Positions 56,269 through 64,000 of a stretch of 64,000 nucleotides of DNA are shown in pieces. Each line of letters begins with the position of its first letter. The first letter of the stretch is position 1. Origin of the DNA: Hyphomicrobium zavarzinii ATCC 27496 (lineage in GTDB: Bacteria; Pseudomonadota; Alphaproteobacteria; Rhizobiales; Hyphomicrobiaceae). The position numbers and the translations under genes are program-made. Where the stretch lies: assembly GCF_000383415.1 (NCBI RefSeq), contig NZ_KB911258.1, positions 454,267 through 518,266 on the forward strand. The letters are read 5' to 3'. The notes beneath the pieces were generated by a model, which worked only from the letters and a program-made list of their open reading frames with translations, did no database searches and was not told the origin of the DNA.

Positions 56269-57173
56269 GGGGGTCCGCCTCCTGTCGAGAGTGCCACCTC
56301 GTCGTCGTCCACGCCGAGATAGGCCGCGATCACCTTGGGGTCGTTCTTCACGCTGGCCGCCGTGTCGTCGGCGATCTTCACGCCGTACTCGATCACGACG
56401 ACATGATCGGAGATGTCCATGACGACCGACATGTCGTGCTCGATCAGAAGGATCGAGACGCCGGTCTGCTCGCGGATGCCGCGCAGAAGGCGTGTCAGCT
56501 CCGCGCTCTCCTTGTTGTTGAGGCCCGCAGCCGGCTCGTCGAGGCAGAGAAGCACCGGATTGGTGCACATGGCCCGCGCGATCTCGAGGCGGCGTTGCGC
56601 GCCATAGGGCAGGTCGCCCGCCGGATCGTCCGCGCGGTCGATGAGGCCGACCACCTCGAGCCACGCTTTGGCAAGCTCGAACGCCTTGCGCTCCGCCGCG
56701 CGATATTTGGAGAGACCGAGCAACCCGCCGAGGCTGAAGCCCGAGGCCTTCATCAGCGTCTTGTGTTGGGCGACGATGAGGTTCTCGAGCACCGTCATGC
56801 CCGCGAACAGGCGGATGTTCTGGAACGTGCGTGCTACCCGCGCTTCCGATGCGATCGCGTGGTCGGGCATCCGCTCCAGCAGGAACAGCTCGGGCGTTGC
56901 CCCATGCGTCCGCCGCTGGTCCGAGCGCGTCAGCGCATCCACGGCTTTGGGCGCGACGGTGCCGCCGTGGGCCAGAGCGAGGCGCCCGCTCGTCGGTTTG
57001 TAGAAGCCCGTGATGCAGTTGAAGACGGTGGTCTTGCCCGCGCCGTTCGGACCGATCAGGGCCGTGATGTCGCCGCGCCCCACCGTGAAGGAGAGATCGT
57101 TCACGGCCACCAGTCCGCCGAACCTCATCGACAGATGGTCGACCGTGAGCAAGGGTTGGGCAAGCCAGCGCAT
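56265..57173 (-). CDS. livG: Branched-chain amino acid ABC transporter ATPase LivG
   Basis: This 302-residue ABC ATPase has Walker A GPNGAGKTT, the Q-loop in ARTFQNIRLFAGMTVLEN, signature-region LPYGAQRRLEIARAM and Walker B LLCLDEPAAGLN. It is about 45 residues longer than typical LivG, partly from an insert between the first beta strands and the Q-loop (containing VAPKAVDALTRSDQRRTHGA). The start chosen is MRWLAQPLLTVDHLSMRFGG at 57173; a start at 57218 is possible. Confidence 0.94.
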   Translation of the reverse strand: MRWLAQPLLTVDHLSMRFGGLVAVNDLSFTVGRGDITALIGPNGAGKTTVFNCITGFYKPTSGRLALAHGGTVAPKAVDALTRSDQRRTHGATPELFLLERMPDHAIASEARVARTFQNIRLFAGMTVLENLIVAQHKTLMKASGFSLGGLLGLSKYRAAERKAFELAKAWLEVVGLIDRADDPAGDLPYGAQRRLEIARAMCTNPVLLCLDEPAAGLNNKESAELTRLLRGIREQTGVSILLIEHDMSVVMDISDHVVVIEYGVKIADDTAASVKNDPKVIAAYLGVDDDEVALSTGGGPP

Positions 57174-57183
57174 CAGGTCTGCC

Positions 57184-58533
57184 TCACTCTGCCGCCGAGG
57201 GGAAAGACGGTGCGCCACGCGCAGGCTGTGGCTTGAGCCGGACTGTTGGCTCGCGAGTCGAGATGAGCCCCTTCGGCCGCCAGATCATCAGCAGCACCAT
57301 AGCGAGGCCGAACAGCAGCATGCGGTACTGCGCGGGATCGAAATCGTTGCCGAACACCGCTTTCAACGCATCGAGCTCGCGCAGAAGCTCCGTGCCGCCT
57401 ATCATCACCACCGCAGCGATCGCGACGCCGACCGCGCTGCCGAGCCCGCCGAGAACGACGATCGCCACGATCACCGCGCTCTCCATGAACTCGAACGACT
57501 TGGGGCTAACGAAGCTCTGGTGTGCGGAGAAGAATGCGCCGGCGAGGCCGCCGAAAAACGCGCCCGTCGCGAAGGCGGAGAGCTTGGTCGTGACCGTGTT
57601 GATGCCGAGCGACCTGCAGGCGATCTCGTCCTCGCGCATGGCCTCCCAGGCGCGTCCGACCGGAAGCGAGCGCAGCTTCTGCGTCACCCAGTAGGTGAAG
57701 AGAGCCAGCGCCAGCAGGAGATAGTACATGAAGGCGAGGCGGTAGACGGGAGATGGCGGCAGCCCGATGAGTGAAGGAATGCCGCCGGGCTCCGAGCCTA
57801 GCGAATATCCGAACAGCGTCGGCTTCGGAATGCTGGAGAGGCCGGCGTACCCGCCCGTCACCGGCACCCAGTTGATCAGCACGAGGCGCACAATCTCGGC
57901 GAAGGCGAGGGTGACGATGGCGAGATAGTCGCCCCTGAGCCGGAGCACCGGAAAGCCGATCAGCAGGCCCCAGAACGCGGCGAGGATGCCCGCTAGCGGC
58001 AGCGCCAGCCAGAACGAGAGTCCGAAAGTCTTGGTCAGCAGCGCCGACGAGTACGCGCCGACCGCGTAAAACGCCACGTAGCCGAGATCGAGAAGGCCCG
58101 CGAGACCAACGACGATGTTGAGGCCCCAGCCGAGCAGCACGTAGGTCAGGATCTGGATGCCGTAGTTGTCGAGCAGCTTGAGCGCACCGGGCCCGCCCGC
58201 CGCCGCAATGCCCGAGGCAATGAGCGGAAATGCGATGAGCAGCGCGAGGCCGATCCGCGGCAGGTAGCGCCGGAACGGGTGAGGGGGGGCGGCCGTGCGC
58301 GACGACACCTTGGGGGTTGCGCGAGCCGCCAGAACGGGCCGGACGAGGGTGAGCAGAAATACCCCCGCGCCGACGACGGCGGCCAGGATGAACGTGAGGC
58401 CCCAACGCTCCGTGAGAACGAGCTGGTTCGAGAGATTGGTGTCCGTGCGCAGCGCGACGATCGGAAATGCGAGCCCTAACGTAACGAGGGCCGCGAGAAG
58501 CGCCGACTTGAACGCGTCTCCCGCCTTGCCCAT
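57184..58533 (-). CDS. livM: Branched-chain amino acid ABC transporter permease LivM
   Basis: This is a 449-residue permease with ten or more helices. The family core begins near residue 120 (LDNYGIQILTYVLLGWGLNI, VGLAGLLDLGYVAFYAVGAY, FPVLRLRGDYLAIVTLAFAE). It ends RMLLFGLAMVLLMIWRPKGL. The first 110 residues carry two or three additional helices and a cytoplasmic linker, a longer version like that of E. coli LivM. It lies between livH and livG with short gaps. Confidence 0.94.
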   Translation of the reverse strand: MGKAGDAFKSALLAALVTLGLAFPIVALRTDTNLSNQLVLTERWGLTFILAAVVGAGVFLLTLVRPVLAARATPKVSSRTAAPPHPFRRYLPRIGLALLIAFPLIASGIAAAGGPGALKLLDNYGIQILTYVLLGWGLNIVVGLAGLLDLGYVAFYAVGAYSSALLTKTFGLSFWLALPLAGILAAFWGLLIGFPVLRLRGDYLAIVTLAFAEIVRLVLINWVPVTGGYAGLSSIPKPTLFGYSLGSEPGGIPSLIGLPPSPVYRLAFMYYLLLALALFTYWVTQKLRSLPVGRAWEAMREDEIACRSLGINTVTTKLSAFATGAFFGGLAGAFFSAHQSFVSPKSFEFMESAVIVAIVVLGGLGSAVGVAIAAVVMIGGTELLRELDALKAVFGNDFDPAQYRMLLFGLAMVLLMIWRPKGLISTREPTVRLKPQPARGAPSFPSAAE

Positions 58534-58538
58534 GGTGC

Positions 58539-59453
58539 TCAGACCTTCTCGACGTCAGGCCGGCCGAGCAGCCCGGACGGAAGGAAGATGAGCACGATCG
58601 CGAGGATCGAGAACGCGGCAACGTCCTTGTAGTCGATCGTGAAGTAGGCGGACCAGAACGTCTCGATGAGGCCGATCAGCAGGCCCCCGAGCACCGCGCC
58701 CGGTAGCGAGCCGATGCCGCCCAGCACCGCGGCTGTGAAGGCTTTGACGCCCGGTACGAAGCCGTCGGAAAAGCTCACGACGCCGTAGTAGGTCATCCAC
58801 AGCAGTCCGGCGACGGAGGCAAGTGCTGCTCCCATGATGAAGGTGAGCGAAACGGTGCGGTCGACGTCCACGCCGAGCAGCGAAGCCATCTTGCGGTCCT
58901 GCTCGCAGGCGCGTTGCGCCCGCCCGAGCGGCGTGTGGCGCACCACGTACCACAGCACGGCGAGCAGCACGGCCGTCACCACCATGATCAGGAGCTGCTT
59001 CTCCGCGAGGGTGATGGATCCGGAGCCGACGGGAATGACCAGCACGTTGGAAAGGATTGGCTCCAGCGACTTGTTGCGCGGGCCCTGCACGAGCTGGACG
59101 AAATTGGAAAGGAAGATCGACATGCCGATCGCCGAGATCAGCGGCGCGAGGCGGAAGGACCCGCGCAGCGGCCGGTACGCCAGCCGCTCGATCACCCAGC
59201 CCCAGAGGCTGGTGAGCGCCATGCCGAGCACCAGCACGATCAGCAACGCGAGCCCAAGCGAGCCGACGCCCAGAAGCTGCGTGAGTGCGAGGAACAGGAT
59301 GAGCGCGATGAAGGCTGCCAGCATGAACACGTCGCCGTGGGCGAAGTTGACCATGCCGATGATGCCGTAGACCATCGTGTAGCCGATGGCGATCAGTCCG
59401 TAGATCGATCCGAGCGTGAGCCCGTTGATGAGCTGCTGGAGAAAATAATCCAT
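58539..59453 (-). CDS. livH: Branched-chain amino acid ABC transporter permease LivH
   Basis: This is a 304-residue permease of eight helices that forms the channel with LivM. Family core: LINGLTLGSIYGLIAIGYTM, MVNFAHGDVFMLAAFIAL and KAFTAAVLGGIGSLPGAVLG. The start MDYFLQQLINGL at 59453 is standard. It is the first gene of the run livH-livM-livG-livF-DUF6867. The 375-base gap upstream (59454-59828) holds its promoter and nothing else recognisable. Confidence 0.95.
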   Translation of the reverse strand: MDYFLQQLINGLTLGSIYGLIAIGYTMVYGIIGMVNFAHGDVFMLAAFIALILFLALTQLLGVGSLGLALLIVLVLGMALTSLWGWVIERLAYRPLRGSFRLAPLISAIGMSIFLSNFVQLVQGPRNKSLEPILSNVLVIPVGSGSITLAEKQLLIMVVTAVLLAVLWYVVRHTPLGRAQRACEQDRKMASLLGVDVDRTVSLTFIMGAALASVAGLLWMTYYGVVSFSDGFVPGVKAFTAAVLGGIGSLPGAVLGGLLIGLIETFWSAYFTIDYKDVAAFSILAIVLIFLPSGLLGRPDVEKV

Positions 59454-59828
59454 CGGTTCCCCATCCCCCCGAGTTCGGCTCTCGCCCTGCACCACGCGCG
59501 CCTCGGGTCCCGTTGCTCCGAAGCGCGAAACATGGGTCTCGCCAAGACCTTGAGCGCGATCGCGAGTCGAGCGAACCCGATCGCACCCTCCATGCTGTTT
59601 AGAGCGTGCGCGCCCGCGATGGGAACTGATTTTTCACTTCATTCGCCGCTCTGGCGGCCACTCCGGCTCAACTGCTGTGGATTTAGGCAGCTCCTGAGCG
59701 GGATTTGGCAGTCCGGCACCCGTTTTGTGGGAAGTGCCAAGTGCGAAAGCGCGACGGCGAGAGGGGCCGCGAATCTTTACGCTGCGATGCAGCGTGCCGC
59801 ATCCGGCCGTCGGCTCTCAGCGCGCTGC

Positions 59829-60071
59829 CTAGAGTACGTTATGGCTGCCGTCGCACCAGGGCTCGTCGTCGGTCGCCTTGCAGCCGCAGAGATTGAAGGT
59901 GCCAGTGGAGGGCGCCACGAATTCAAGCGGTTCGATTCCGGTGTCCTGGTGGGAGCCGTCGCAGAAGGGTTGAGACTGGGAGCGGCCGCAGCGGCAATAC
60001 CAGTACGTCTCCCCCTCGACGAGATCGACTTGATAGGGGCTCGTTTGTGCGATGATCGGGTCTTCTGCCAT
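59829..60071 (-). CDS. Double CDGSH iron-sulphur protein
   Basis: This 80-residue protein has two CDGSH-type [2Fe-2S] motifs: CRCGRSQSQPFCDGSH and CGCKATDDEPWCDGSH, each with the three-Cys-one-His ligand set. Bacterial tandem CDGSH proteins are redox or cluster-transfer proteins of uncertain role. The start MAEDPIIAQ at 60071 is used; the upstream frame to 60146 is Arg/Gly-rich and not family-like. It is next to soxZ on the same strand. Confidence 0.9.
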   Translation of the reverse strand: MAEDPIIAQTSPYQVDLVEGETYWYCRCGRSQSQPFCDGSHQDTGIEPLEFVAPSTGTFNLCGCKATDDEPWCDGSHNVL

Positions 60072-60204
60072 GGTCCCTCTCCCGGTTGGGCCAGACCTTC
60101 GGCGTACCGGCTTCCCACCTCGCGGGCAAGAGCCAGCTTGTCTCAAGTCAGCGCAATCGACACACGAGCTGCGAGGTCGGAATTAAAGCGTCCGCGCGCG
60201 GCCT

Positions 60205-60531
60205 TCAGACCACGTTCAACGGATAGCGCTCGATCGTCTCGCCGCCCGCATCATCCTTCCAAGATACCCAGAGCTCGCCCGGGCCCGGCACTTTGAGGAA
60301 GAACGAGATGAAGGGATTGGCCGAGATGCCAGGCCCGAACTCGGCCTTGAAGATCAACTGGTCGTCGTAGTGCGCCGTGAAAGTGTGGATGATGTCGCGG
60401 GGAATGCGGTTGCCGTCCGCGTCTTTGCGGTTGCCCGTCTCCATCACGTGGGTGATCAGCGCCTTGATCTCGATGATCTCGCCGGCGGAAGCCTGCTCCG
60501 GAAATTTGAGACGCGGTTTGGATGCAGCCAT
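60205..60531 (-). CDS. soxZ: Thiosulphate-oxidation carrier protein SoxZ
   Basis: This 108-residue SoxZ is the immunoglobulin-like partner of SoxY. Features: PRLKFPEQASAGEIIEIKAL, a DIIHTFTAHYDDQLIFKAEF strand and PFISFFLKVPGPGELWVSW. It lies 6 bases after soxY. SoxYZ carries sulphur intermediates on the SoxY C-terminal Cys in the periplasm; SoxZ is exported together with SoxY. Confidence 0.94.
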   Translation of the reverse strand: MAASKPRLKFPEQASAGEIIEIKALITHVMETGNRKDADGNRIPRDIIHTFTAHYDDQLIFKAEFGPGISANPFISFFLKVPGPGELWVSWKDDAGGETIERYPLNVV

Positions 60532-60537
60532 GATGCT

Positions 60538-61086
60538 CTACTCCGCTCCGCAGCCGCCGATGCCGACGGTGATCTTGTGCCGGCCTATGAGCAGCGTGTT
60601 ACTGGAGGTCAGCGCCACCGCCACCACCTCCTGCGTCTTGGCGAGCCGCATGCGTCCGGAGACGGCCGCCTTGCCCGAAAGCGGCGTGAATTGGAACACC
60701 GCGACGGAGGCCTGCGGGTTCTGCGTCGAAAGCAGATGCACTTCCGCGATATGATCGTCCGCGGTCATGGGGCTTTCGATGCTGATCTTGTAAGGAACGA
60801 TGTTGCCGTTCTCCGCATCTTCCGGCAGCTCGAGCACGACGCGCCCTTCGATCGGCGTTCCGTTCCCCACGACCTTTGCGAAAGCCTGCTCGAATTGCGG
60901 CGTCGGAACGAGCGGAGGCGCATCTGCGGCAGCAGCTTCCGCGCGTCCCGCCTGCGTGTCGGCGAAAGCGGGCCGCGAGGTGGCTGCGGCAAGCGCCAGC
61001 GCGCCGGTGCTGGCAAGCAGAGTGCGCCTGTCGATCAGGCGGTCAGCGGCCGGGCTGCGGGAAGTCACGATCGATCTCGCATCCAT
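60538..61086 (-). CDS. soxY: Sulphur carrier protein SoxY
   Basis: This is a 182-residue protein with a twin-arginine signal (DRRTLLASTGALALAAATS). The SoxY domain ends with the carrier motif at the C-terminus, reading VGIGGCGAE. Canonical SoxY ends GGCGG; here the swinging-arm Cys is followed by Gly-Ala-Glu, one residue more and acidic. The start at 61086 is preferred; a frame to 61194 has sequence unlike SoxY. It is divergent from the soxS-like gene across about 130 bases. Confidence 0.92.
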   Translation of the reverse strand: MDARSIVTSRSPAADRLIDRRTLLASTGALALAAATSRPAFADTQAGRAEAAAADAPPLVPTPQFEQAFAKVVGNGTPIEGRVVLELPEDAENGNIVPYKISIESPMTADDHIAEVHLLSTQNPQASVAVFQFTPLSGKAAVSGRMRLAKTQEVVAVALTSSNTLLIGRHKITVGIGGCGAE

Positions 61087-61217
61087 ATCAATGAGGAAGC
61101 CCAAAGGCCAGGATGTCGCTCCATCCCAAGAAGATAGGAACGACCTGCCCCTTTGGCCATAGCGCTTCTCGGCAAACCAAGGGACTGCTACCATAGGTCC
61201 AAAAGAGGGTGCAAATC

Positions 61218-61649
61218 ATGCCGCCGGGTCTCCCGCAACGAAACCGGCTTGGGATGTTGCTTGAGCGCCGGAGGTCCGCGGCCATGTGGTTCGCTCTGCT
61301 TGCCGTCTTGATCGGTGCTTTGGGCACTGGCGGGGGCGAGGTGCGCTCGGCGAGTGGCGTTCGCCTGATCATGGTGGAAGAGGTGGGCTGCCGCTTCTGC
61401 CGCAAGTGGGATGCCGAGATCGGCTCCGGCTACAAGAAATCCGAGGAAGGCCGTTTCGCTCCGCTGAAGCGCGTGATGCGCGGAGCCCCCGAGATCAAAG
61501 GCTTCGCGCCTGTCGTCTTTACGCCCACATTCCTGGTCGTCCGTTCCAACGAGGAATTGGGCCGGATCACCGGCTATCCGGGCGCGGACTACTTCTACGA
61601 GGAGCTGCGCCCGATTTTGGCAGGCGCGGGATTCTTTCCGGGACCGTGA
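61218..61649 (+). CDS. SoxS-like periplasmic thioredoxin
   Basis: This is a 143-residue protein with an N-terminal membrane or signal segment (AAMWFALLAVLIGALGTGGG) and a thioredoxin-like CRFC active site (Cys58, Cys61) in IMVEEVGCRFCRKWDAEIG. A cis-Pro region PVVFTPTFLVV follows. In sox clusters such proteins (SoxS) keep the SoxY Cys reduced. AGAGG lies 9 bases before the ATG. It is 21 bases upstream of the flavoprotein gene, so the two form an operon divergent from soxYZ. Confidence 0.85.
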   Translation: MPPGLPQRNRLGMLLERRRSAAMWFALLAVLIGALGTGGGEVRSASGVRLIMVEEVGCRFCRKWDAEIGSGYKKSEEGRFAPLKRVMRGAPEIKGFAPVVFTPTFLVVRSNEELGRITGYPGADYFYEELRPILAGAGFFPGP

Positions 61650-61670
61650 TCGAAGGAGGGCCTTGCGTCC

Positions 61671-63005
61671 ATGTACGACATCGACCGCCGGCAGTTCACG
61701 ATAGGATTCGGCGCTCTTACGCTCGCGGCCACAGTTGGGGCGAGGCCGCTGCGCGCGGCCTCCAAAGGGCGCGTCGTCATCGTCGGCGGCGGGCCGGGCG
61801 GCGCCACCGTGGCGGTGACGCTGAAGCGCGCCGCGCCGGATCTCGACGTGACGCTGATCGAGCCGCAACGCCACTACACGACCTGCTTCTATTCAAATCA
61901 CTTCATCGGCGGTCTTCTGAGCTTCAAGCGCATCACGCACACCTATCTCGGGCTTGCCTCGCTCGGCATCAATGTGATCCACGAGCGGGCCTCGGCGCTC
62001 GATCTCGGCGCGCGCGAGGTGAGGGTAGAGCATGTCGCCGCCGCAATCCCCTATGACAGGCTCGTCGTCGCGCCCGGCATTGGCTTCAAGTACGGAGCCA
62101 TCGAGGGCTATACGGAAGAGGCGAGCTATTTCATGCCGCACGCCTGGTCCGGGGGCCGCCAGTCGCGCCTTCTGCGCGAGCGTCTCGATGACATGAAGGA
62201 CGGCGGTCTCGTCGTCATCGCGACGCCCCGCAATCCCTACCGGTGCCCGCCGGGTCCTTACGAGCGGGCCTGCCTCATCGCCAACTACCTGAAACGCGAG
62301 AAGCCGAAGAGCAAGCTCGTGATCCTCGATCCCAAGATGGCCTTCTCGAAGCAGGCCGTGTTCGAGGAAGCCTTCGCCAAGTACTACAAGGGTCTCATCG
62401 ATCTGCGTCTGACCAACGACATCGACGACATGAGCGTCGTGCGCGTCGATCCCAAGACCGGCGAGGTCGTGACCAAATCAGGCGAGACTTTCAAGGCGGA
62501 CGTCGCCAACATCATCCCCGACCAGACGGCAGGCGCCATCGCGCTGGAGGCCGGGCTGGCAGAAGGTGGCTGGTGCCCGATCGAGCCGGAGACGTTCCGC
62601 TCCGCCAAGGCGGAGAACGTCTACGTTGTCGGCGATGCCACGATCGCGGCGGACATGCCGAAGTCGGCCTATTCCGCCGCCAACCAGGCGCGCAGCGTGG
62701 CCGGCCATATCCTGGCCGACCTCACGGGCTCGGAGCGCCCGCAGGCCGCTTATCGCAACACCTGCTGGTCGATGCTCGCGCCCGATGACAGCGTCAAGAT
62801 CGGTGCCGACTACGTTCCGGGAGACGTGAAGGGCAAGCACGCGCTCGTCGCAAAGAACGCCTTCATCTCCCAGACGGGTGAGAGCGCGGCGCTGCGCAAG
62901 GAGACCTACGAGGAGAGCATCGCCTGGTACGATACCCTCGTCGACGACATGTTCGCCAAGTCGGCAACCGCCACCGGGCGCGCGCCGAGCGGCCAGCGGG
63001 GCTGA
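61671..63005 (+). CDS. Flavocytochrome c sulphide dehydrogenase-type flavoprotein (SoxF/FccB)
   Basis: This is a 444-residue protein with a twin-arginine-like signal (DRRQFTIGFGALTLAATVGA). The FAD-binding motif VVIVGGGPGGATVA is at about residues 35-48. Redox-active Cys are seen in HYTTCFYSNHFIGG and PYRCPPGPYERACL, and the family C-terminal part in YRNTCWSMLAPDDSVKIGA. This is the flavin subunit that oxidises sulphide with a cytochrome c partner. No cytochrome subunit (fccA/soxE) is adjacent. It lies after the soxS-like gene. Confidence 0.9.
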   Translation: MYDIDRRQFTIGFGALTLAATVGARPLRAASKGRVVIVGGGPGGATVAVTLKRAAPDLDVTLIEPQRHYTTCFYSNHFIGGLLSFKRITHTYLGLASLGINVIHERASALDLGAREVRVEHVAAAIPYDRLVVAPGIGFKYGAIEGYTEEASYFMPHAWSGGRQSRLLRERLDDMKDGGLVVIATPRNPYRCPPGPYERACLIANYLKREKPKSKLVILDPKMAFSKQAVFEEAFAKYYKGLIDLRLTNDIDDMSVVRVDPKTGEVVTKSGETFKADVANIIPDQTAGAIALEAGLAEGGWCPIEPETFRSAKAENVYVVGDATIAADMPKSAYSAANQARSVAGHILADLTGSERPQAAYRNTCWSMLAPDDSVKIGADYVPGDVKGKHALVAKNAFISQTGESAALRKETYEESIAWYDTLVDDMFAKSATATGRAPSGQRG

Positions 63006-63348
63006 CGGCGCCTTTTGCGGCGGCCGCGTGATTTCAATCAGCCCATACAGGAAGATACAACTATAAGTGACGGGCCAAGCAGAGAAAATTTCCGCTGCGT
63101 ATAGCCCTCAAACCGCCCTGCGGAGAGAAACACTTTATACTCTTCGCTTACCATGAGGCTGAGGGCGGACTCTTGAGTGAGTGGCGTAGGGTCGCCTCGA
63201 AGGCTGAGCGGTCTCGGCAACACGAACGAGGCTGGCAGCCCTCGCGTTGAATGGGGTCTCCGGGGGCGGCTGTTGAGGCCGGTCTCCAGGCGCCGGGCGT
63301 TTGGCCCGTACCGCCACGACACCCCAGGACCTGAGTGCGGAGACCTCG
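63006..63348. other. Intergenic region upstream of fadE
   Basis: This 343-base gap carries an AT-richer start (63030-63160) likely holding a promoter. No RNA gene or clear operator was recognised. Confidence 0.4.
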
Positions 63349-64000
63349 ATGGCTTTGATTCTGCTTCTGATTGCTCTGATTGCCGTAGCGCTTGCGCTCG
63401 GCATGTGGCGCGCATCTGCATGGCAGTGGGCCGTCGGTCTCGGCGCAGTCACGCTCGCTTGGCAGAGCGGTGTCTTCCACGGCGCACTCCACTGGCCCTC
63501 GTTCGGCCTTCTCGGGTTTATCGTCTGGCTCGGCCTGGCCGCGCTGGCATCGTTCTCCATACCGAAGGTCCGCCGCCAGATCCTGGTGCAGCCGGCCTTC
63601 AAGCTGGTACGTGGGATCCTGCCCAAGGTCTCCGATACGGAGCAGCAGGCGCTTGATGCCGGCACCGTCGGCTTCGACGCCGAGATCTTCTCGGGCACGC
63701 CCGACTGGACCAAGCTGCGCGCCGTGCCCCCGATCGTGCTGACGCCCGAGGAGCGCGCGTTCCTCGACGGTCCGACGGAGCAACTCTGCGGGATGATCGA
63801 TCACTGGCAGATCCGTCACGCCGAGCGGCGCATGCCTCCCGGGATCTGGGAGTTCGTGAAGGCCAACGGCTTCCTCGGCATGCTGATTTCCAAGGAGCAC
63901 GGTGGCCTCGGATTCTCCGCTCAGGCCCAGTCGCTCATCCTCGGCAAGATCGCCTCCCGCTCGCCCGACGTCGTCACCATCGTCATGGTGCCGAATTCGC
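63349..64000 (+). CDS. fadE: FadE-type acyl-CoA dehydrogenase, 5' part, cut by window edge
   Basis: The frame opens at the ATG at 63349 (GGAG 6 bases upstream) and is still open at the window end, giving 217 residues of a protein normally about 780-820 long. It has N-terminal membrane helices (LILLLIALIAVALALGMWRA and FIVWLGLAALASFSIPKVRR) and then the acyl-CoA dehydrogenase N-terminal domain (AERRMPPGIWEFVKANGFLG, ISKEHGGLGFSAQAQS). FadE does the first oxidation of beta-oxidation. The assignment to FadE rather than other acyl-CoA dehydrogenases rests on the membrane segment and the DTEQQALDAGTVGFDAE region. Confidence 0.88.
   Translation, partial: MALILLLIALIAVALALGMWRASAWQWAVGLGAVTLAWQSGVFHGALHWPSFGLLGFIVWLGLAALASFSIPKVRRQILVQPAFKLVRGILPKVSDTEQQALDAGTVGFDAEIFSGTPDWTKLRAVPPIVLTPEERAFLDGPTEQLCGMIDHWQIRHAERRMPPGIWEFVKANGFLGMLISKEHGGLGFSAQAQSLILGKIASRSPDVVTIVMVPNS

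Noticed and set aside
59925-59945. GGTTCGATTCCGG string resembling a tRNA T-arm
   Set aside because: It encodes part of the CDGSH protein and lacks the other tRNA arms.

Overview
The window is GC-rich chromosomal DNA from an alphaproteobacterium, most likely Hyphomicrobiales (Hyphomicrobium or a relative). The evidence is the alphaproteobacterial cell-cycle kinase CckA next to recA and alaS, a DksA-family protein with a degenerate zinc finger, the DUF1476 ATP-synthase inhibitor, purS, DUF6867 beside the liv genes, and a GAAC-N7-GNAC type LexA site before recA. The family-level placement is an inference. No rRNA, tRNA, CRISPR array, prophage or insertion sequence was seen.

Layout. 1-7.7 kb: edge fragment, chemotaxis receptor, MoxR-type ATPase, DksA-like regulator, large MscS-type channel, FliO-like protein. 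7.9-17.7 kb: cckA, a large exported protein with a possible Cys/His catalytic pair, two small genes, recA, alaS. 17.9-29.9 kb: small unknowns, icd, a TrmJ-type methyltransferase with an extra Cys-rich N-domain, rpsD, flavin reductase, lipid kinase, PAP2 phosphatase, a Cys-rich/Lys-Tyr-repeat exported protein, a PqiA-like membrane protein, grxD and bolA. 30.3-40.7 kb: an accessory block with a 23-residue-repeat exported protein, aldehyde dehydrogenase, VOC protein, DUF4238 protein, arsenic operon (arsR-arsC-aqpS-arsC-arsH), a YjhX/GNAT pair, and an AAC(3)-I-like acetyltransferase. 41-51.8 kb: purL, purQ, purS, purC, DUF1476, hydrolase, SecY-like protein, DMT transporter, purB. 52.4-59.5 kb: livH-livM-livG-livF-DUF6867 with two substrate-binding proteins. 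59.8-63 kb: CDGSH protein, soxZ, soxY, soxS-like, flavocytochrome-c-type flavoprotein. 63.3 kb to the edge: 5' part of fadE.

How the genes fit together. The core backbone (cckA-recA-alaS-icd-rpsD-grxD-bolA-purL-purQ-purS-purC-DUF1476-purB) resembles an order I recall from other Rhizobiales. Here purL and bolA, both on the minus strand, are separated by about 10.7 kb that looks like an acquired or expanded accessory block. The purine genes supply most of the middle of IMP/AMP synthesis. The ars operon appears to detoxify arsenate by reduction and release of arsenite through an aquaporin rather than a pump. The sox genes are a partial set: carrier protein, its thioredoxin and a flavoprotein, without SoxAX, SoxB or SoxCD in view.

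The most interesting items are the exported protein made of eight exact-length 23-residue repeats, the orphan SecY-like membrane protein, the accessory insertion in the pur-bolA synteny, the YjhX/GNAT toxin-antitoxin-like pair, and several domain combinations of unknown function.
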